A stretch of 8,729 nt of DNA from Planctomyces sp. (GTDB taxonomy: Bacteria > Planctomycetota > Planctomycetia > Planctomycetales > Planctomycetaceae). Position 1 is the first letter of the stretch. Every line of letters begins with the position of its first letter. Where the stretch lies: the NCBI GenBank assembly GCA_005809115.1, contig SYLK01000346.1, forward strand, positions 1-8,729. The letters are read 5' to 3'. Shown here piece after piece: positions 5,558 through 8,729 of this stretch. The notes beneath the pieces were generated by a model. That model did no database searches and had not been told where the DNA came from. It saw nothing but the letters and a program-made list of their open reading frames with translations. The translations under genes and the position numbers were made by a program.

Positions 5558-6058
5558 GTGAGTGGTCTGGCGCCCCAGGATGTTGCGGTCTCTCCCGTGG
5601 AAAAGTTCCGCGAGTTTCTGGGGACGCGCGGACAGCGCCTCACGCAGGAGCGCGAAATCATCGTCCGCGAGATTTTTTCGGACCACGATCATTTCGACTC
5701 AGATCAGGTCGTCGCGCGATTGTCGCGACCGCGCCTGAATGGTGCCCGCGTCAGCCGTGCCACGATCTATCGGACGATCAGCTCACTGGAAGAGGCCGGC
5801 CTGATCCGCAAGGTGGCCCGGGCCAATGACCGCGAAGTCTACGAACACGATTACGGATATCCCCAGCACGATCATTTCATCTGTGAAAAATGCAGCAAAC
5901 TCGTCGAATTCAGAAACGACGAGATCTCTGCCATCCTCGCACGTGTCGCGGGTGACCACGGCTTTCGCATGAGCGGGCACCGGCTGGAAGTGAATGGCAT
6001 CTGCGCCGAATGCGCTCGTCCTCCCGAACGTCGACACCGCAAACTCGACATGATCTGA
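5558..6058 (+). CDS. Fur-family metal-responsive transcriptional regulator
   Basis: This 166-residue protein has the typical Fur layout. An N-terminal winged helix covers about 13-95, with 'GQRLTQERE', HFDSDQVVARL and the recognition helix VSRATIYRTISSLEEAGLI (65-83). A dimerisation domain follows, with metal ligands in YEHDYGYPQHDHFICEKC. Glu96, His104, His106, Glu117 and His141 correspond to the regulatory and structural sites known in Fur, and the Cys pairs 109/112 (CEKC) and 149/152 (CAEC) form the structural Cys4 zinc site. One His of the classical HHDH run is Gln103. The protein would be a cytoplasmic repressor using Fe(II), Zn(II) or Mn(II); Fur, Zur and PerR cannot be told apart by eye. 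It has a GTG start. It follows flgM on the same strand and converges on the porin gene. I see no obvious Fur box near any promoter in the window. Confidence 0.9.
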   Translation: MSGLAPQDVAVSPVEKFREFLGTRGQRLTQEREIIVREIFSDHDHFDSDQVVARLSRPRLNGARVSRATIYRTISSLEEAGLIRKVARANDREVYEHDYGYPQHDHFICEKCSKLVEFRNDEISAILARVAGDHGFRMSGHRLEVNGICAECARPPERRHRKLDMI

Positions 6059-6099
6059 TGCTCTCAAACGTCTGAAGTTCGCCGCCACAGCGACAACCC

Positions 6100-6117
6100 G
6101 CTGCACCGCGCTGCAGC
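6100..6117. terminator. Small hairpin between convergent fur and porin genes
   Basis: GCTGCA (6100-6105) and TGCAGC (6112-6117) form a six-pair stem with a CCGCGC loop in the 80-bp convergent gap. No T tract follows, so terminator function is only suggested by position. Confidence 0.3.
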
Positions 6118-6138
6118 ACAGGCGCGACGCACGGCCGC

Positions 6139-7719
6139 TCAGTAACTCCAGGTAGTCTGGAGGTAAAGCTGCTCCGCGTCCTTGCGAGCCAGGGCTCCCT
6201 GATTCACCGCGTCACCATAGAAGAACCAGAAGTAACCGAGCTGAACGTTCAGTGACTTGCTGTGAGTATATGTTCCGACCAGGTCCAGTTCATTGCCGAC
6301 ATGCGAATCGCCGCTGCCCGGCAGCGCCGCACCCGCGATGTTGTAAATGCGGTCGGAGGCCTGAGCGAGGTCGAAATAGTGCCACTGGCTGACCAGTGAC
6401 AGTTTCTGGTGGGGTTTCAGACTGGCCTGAACGCCATAGTCCAGCAGGTTCTGGCCCGAGAAATTGTCGATCTGTCCCCAATAAGCATGCCCCAGCGGGT
6501 ACAGGGAATAAAACGTGTTGATGTCGCCGGTCGTCGGATCATTGTCGCCCGAGCCCCAGTAGAAAATGCCACCGAGTCCGGGTTTCCATGTGACGTCTTC
6601 AAACGTGTATCCGCCCAGGGCTCCGGCCATGCCGGCCTGAACGTCCCGGTATGCAGCTGACCCGAAGTTGTCCTCACCGACCTGCCACGCTCCTTCCACA
6701 TCCCAGTTCCAGGTCCCGATCAGCGTCTGGCCCTGCCGGATCGGCTGGCTGCCTGCCAGCCGAGTACCCAGGGTGTGACGAGTTCCATCCATCAGGGCCG
6801 CGTTCGAGTCCGACTCGTCAAAATACAGATAATAGAGATCCAGACTGTTGTTCTCGATGCCTTTCCAGGTGGAATAGACACCACTGATCATGCGGCTCTG
6901 GTCCGGATTGTCGAAACTCTCCGGATGAAGACTGTTGCCGGCGGCCGCGTTCACGCTGTGCATGGAAAAGGCGTCGATGTCCCAGTCGTCACTCGCATAC
7001 ACCAGCTTGTGGCCTTCAAAGTTGCGGAACGTATTGGCCCATGCCAGTGATGACAGCAGTCGCTGGCCGCCGTACTGCAGAAACTGGCGACCGTAGCGGT
7101 ATGTCAGTTTCCCGTCACCAGATTCTCCCAGGTTCAGCTCCGCATAGTATTGCAGCAGATCTGCCCGATTCACGTCGATCTGCGTCGGGGTGTAGGGAGC
7201 ATCCAGCCCGAACATGGATGCGTCGATGGCCTGGACATATCCACCGATCAGACCGTTGTAGTCGGCCTTCAGCCAGGGAGTAAACCGCCAGAGTTCGTAT
7301 GACGACTGGCCGGGTCCGCCGGGACGGAATCGATTTCGCTCGTTCATGTGGCGGTAACGCACCTCGCCGCCAAGGCTGTAGGTCAGGTCGCCGACTTTCT
7401 GATCCTTCAGACCGGGCAGGAACGGCTCATCACCGGCGATGCCGGAGAACCAGGATTCCACATCCGACAGCTGATAGTCACAGCCCTCGCCGGCGACGTT
7501 CTCACCGCAGCCTTCTTCCGCACAGCCTTCTTCCGCACAGCCTTCTTCCGCACAGCCTTCTTCCGCACAGCCGGCTGTGTCGCGGGGGACCTCGATGCAG
7601 GTGCCCTCTTCTGACGGCCGGCTGCCCGCCTCTTCCCCCCCGAAGCCGAGTGCGGGCGCAAATACCATCAGAACACAGATCTGACAGGATCGGTAAAGCG
7701 TCGTCACACAGAGTCTCAT
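6139..7719 (-). CDS. Outer-membrane beta-barrel porin, alginate-export (AlgE-like) type, with Cys-rich N-terminal repeat
   Basis: This 526-residue protein has a signal peptide (1-27, hydrophobic CVLMVFAPALGFG). A low-complexity segment follows, then a barrel domain from about residue 108, where alternating polar and aromatic strands begin (LTYSLGGEVRYRHMNERNRF). The segments 'YAELNLG..DGKLTYRYGRQFLQYGGQRLL' and 'GTWNWDVEGAWQVG' resemble the alginate-export porin family, and the chain ends in LQTTWSY, a typical aromatic barrel C-terminus. It should be a passive channel for an unidentified, perhaps sugar-like, solute. The unusual part is residues 41-80: four CAEEG pentapeptides at 51-70, then CGEN, with Cys at 41, 51, 56, 61, 66, 71 and 80. 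GGAG lies nine bases upstream of the ATG. The gene stands alone, converging on fur and lying 408 bp downstream of actF. Confidence 0.85.
   Translation of the reverse strand: MRLCVTTLYRSCQICVLMVFAPALGFGGEEAGSRPSEEGTCIEVPRDTAGCAEEGCAEEGCAEEGCAEEGCGENVAGEGCDYQLSDVESWFSGIAGDEPFLPGLKDQKVGDLTYSLGGEVRYRHMNERNRFRPGGPGQSSYELWRFTPWLKADYNGLIGGYVQAIDASMFGLDAPYTPTQIDVNRADLLQYYAELNLGESGDGKLTYRYGRQFLQYGGQRLLSSLAWANTFRNFEGHKLVYASDDWDIDAFSMHSVNAAAGNSLHPESFDNPDQSRMISGVYSTWKGIENNSLDLYYLYFDESDSNAALMDGTRHTLGTRLAGSQPIRQGQTLIGTWNWDVEGAWQVGEDNFGSAAYRDVQAGMAGALGGYTFEDVTWKPGLGGIFYWGSGDNDPTTGDINTFYSLYPLGHAYWGQIDNFSGQNLLDYGVQASLKPHQKLSLVSQWHYFDLAQASDRIYNIAGAALPGSGDSHVGNELDLVGTYTHSKSLNVQLGYFWFFYGDAVNQGALARKDAEQLYLQTTWSY
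7508..7567 (-). repeat. Four perfect 15-bp tandem repeats in the porin gene
   Basis: CAGCCTTCTTCCGCA (plus strand) is repeated four times without a mismatch, followed by a partial fifth (CAGCC). On the coding strand each unit gives one Cys-Ala-Glu-Glu-Gly. Perfect identity at the DNA level implies recent expansion, and copy number may vary between strains. Confidence 0.95.
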
Positions 7720-7743
7720 CCCTGATTGCTCCGTCGGCGGGGC

Positions 7744-7758
7744 GCCGCATGATGCGGC
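7744..7758. promoter_or_regulatory. Palindrome in the porin leader (candidate operator)
   Basis: GCCGCAT-G-ATGCGGC is a perfect 7-bp inverted repeat around one base, 25-39 bp upstream of the porin ATG. It could be a repressor site or a leader hairpin occluding translation. No known regulator is identified. Confidence 0.35.
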
Positions 7759-8065
7759 TGATGCTGCGCAGCGATTTCCCGTGAAACCGGCTCTGAACCA
7801 CCGACGATCTTTTCGGACAGACTGACCTGTTGTCAGGATCCTTGGTCTGACGCGGAATAGCGCTGCCCGATTTCAGGATCGTCCCGGACGGCAAATCAGA
7901 AACAGATCTCCCATTCTGACTGTGCGTGACTGTGCGGCAGGGAGCAAGTCGGCGTGGACACCCTGTTCCGGCAGTTCCTGCTGCTGGCCAATGATTTCAT
8001 GCAGCAATTTTACGGTCAGAACGAAACATTCAGGTCCAGCCGCTGTCACACACCAGCGTGATTCC

Positions 8066-8093
8066 GGTCAGGGGGCGCTGCGCTTCCCTGACC
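8066..8093 (-). terminator. Hairpin downstream of actF (candidate terminator)
   Basis: GGTCAGGG (8066-8073) pairs perfectly with CCCTGACC (8086-8093) around a 12-nt loop, about 35 bp beyond the actF stop. It is a likely end point for the actF transcript. A T tract is lacking on the minus strand, so factor dependence or mere 3'-end stabilisation is possible. Confidence 0.45.
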
Positions 8094-8127
8094 AGAAGAT
8101 TTGTTCAACTGATCTTTGGGTCGGTCC

Positions 8128-8729
8128 TCACGCCGTGTCGGGCAGCCTGTCGGCGAGGCCGGGACTGGTCCGGGGCAAGGCATCCGCCGCAGCGAAAGAC
8201 CGCAGGAACAGCAGCACTGCCAGGCTGCCGAGCCCGACGATTGTGCCGATCTCAGGCAGCCCGAACACGGGTATGTTTCCGGTCACCGGTGGAAAGATCA
8301 TGATGTACAGGTCCACACAGCGTCCCAGCAGCACGATGACCGCGATCCTGAGCATCACACTTTCACTGCGCTTGCAGGGGCGAGGCAGCAGGACAAAGAA
8401 CGGGATGACCCAGTTCAGCAGGATACAGGCCACAACCACCGGTCCCCATGCTCCATGCGTACGACGGATAAAATACGAGGTCTCTTCGGGGATATTGGCA
8501 TACCAGATCAGCATGTACTGACTGAACCAGATATACATCCAGAAACAGCTGAATCCCAGCAGCAGTTTGCTCAGATCATGCAGGTGGTCTTCGTGAAAGA
8601 CGCCGACCAGCGGGCCGTGTTGTCGCATCAGGACGCAGGCCACGATGATTGCTGCCAGCGTGCCGAAGATCAGTCCGGAAAACTGATACACGCCCCACAT
8701 GGTGCTGAACCACATCGGCTCCAGCGACA
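8128..8729 (-). CDS. actF: Alternative complex III membrane subunit ActF, C-terminal part (5' end outside window)
   Basis: About 199 residues are present, and the frame remains open to the right edge (SLEP before MWFSTMWGVY), so the gene begins outside. ActF is an integral membrane subunit of alternative complex III, a quinol:cytochrome c (or other carrier) oxidoreductase that replaces the bc1 complex. Family-typical stretches are 'SLEPMWFSTMWGVYQFSG', HDLSKLLLGFSCFWMYIWFS, then QYMLIWYANIPEETSYFIRR and THGAWGP. Five hydrophobic segments are visible: VYQFSG to VLM, LSKLL to WYA, VVVACILLNWVIPFFVLL, MLRIAVIVLLG to IMIF, and IGTIVGLGSLAVLLF. Act operons normally run actABCDEF and then oxidase genes; here actF appears to be the last gene before a hairpin. 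The internal ATG at 8715 is not the true start. Confidence 0.85.
   Translation of the reverse strand, partial: SLEPMWFSTMWGVYQFSGLIFGTLAAIIVACVLMRQHGPLVGVFHEDHLHDLSKLLLGFSCFWMYIWFSQYMLIWYANIPEETSYFIRRTHGAWGPVVVACILLNWVIPFFVLLPRPCKRSESVMLRIAVIVLLGRCVDLYIMIFPPVTGNIPVFGLPEIGTIVGLGSLAVLLFLRSFAAADALPRTSPGLADRLPDTA

Larger units (their letters stand above)
7720..8127. other. 408-bp intergenic region between actF and the porin gene
   Basis: It contains a 15-bp near-perfect palindrome close to the porin start (7744-7758), a small CTGAC/GTCAG inverted repeat (7827-7841), a possible 35-codon open frame (7954-8061, +), and a perfect 8-bp-stem hairpin (8066-8093). I find no clear sigma-70 promoter for the porin and no RNA gene that I recognise. 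Longer open frames crossing this region are shadows of the porin repeat or of actF. Confidence 0.5.

Noticed and set aside
7502..7894. Minus-strand 130-residue frame with repeated LCGRR
   Set aside because: It is the shifted reading of the 15-bp repeat and signal region of the porin; the porin frame has the signal peptide and barrel.
7922..8521. Plus-strand 199-residue frame opposite actF
   Set aside because: It is the antisense shadow of a clearly conserved membrane protein, and its composition is Ser/Arg/Thr-rich and unlike known families.

Overview
The window is bacterial, with moderately high GC and dense two-strand coding. Several features suggest a planctomycete: the type of RHS-repeat tail, an alternative complex III ActF subunit, a Cys-rich outer-membrane porin, a FlgM-like protein with an 'IRRAIESGAY' core, and an M81 'microcystinase-type' metallopeptidase. 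This placement comes from remembered family resemblance, not from a search.

Layout, left to right. (1) Positions 2-301 (+) hold the 3' end of an RHS/YD-repeat gene that loses its repeat character just before the stop. (2) A HAD-IIIA phosphatase (479-1015, +) is followed closely by a SufU/IscU-like Fe-S scaffold gene (1065-1448, +). A stand-alone sigma-70 region 4 helix-turn-helix (about 1373-1597) overlaps the scaffold's 3' end in another frame. (3) Transcribed toward these is an ApbE-family FAD:protein FMN transferase (1660-2931, -) with a signal-anchor and an additional C-terminal membrane segment. (4) Next on the minus strand is an M81/MlrC-family metallopeptidase locus (3100-4632) that is intact in sequence except for one in-frame TGA at 3955-3957. 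Upstream of it lie a strong hairpin and a decayed fragment resembling the 3' end of a TPR-type gene. (5) On the plus strand are a small FlgM-like anti-sigma factor (5190-5504) and a Fur-family metalloregulator (5558-6058). (6) On the minus strand is a porin of the alginate-export type (6139-7719), with four perfect 15-bp repeats encoding CAEEG near its mature N-terminus. A 408-bp intergenic stretch with several inverted repeats follows, then the C-terminal part of ActF (8128-8729, 5' end outside the window).

Functionally the window is a patchwork. Its links to envelope and respiratory biology are ActF (quinol oxidation), ApbE (flavinylation of exported or membrane redox proteins), SufU (Fe-S assembly), Fur (metal regulation) and the porin. 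Nothing in the spacing shows that they form one pathway. Three or four loci show breakage or recombination: the RHS tail, the SufU/sigma overlap, the M81 nonsense codon and the TPR remnant. I see no rRNA, tRNA, CRISPR array or insertion sequence, and no convincing new multi-gene system. The most interesting items are the M81 TGA, the SufU/sigma-4 overlap and the Cys/Glu repeat in the porin.
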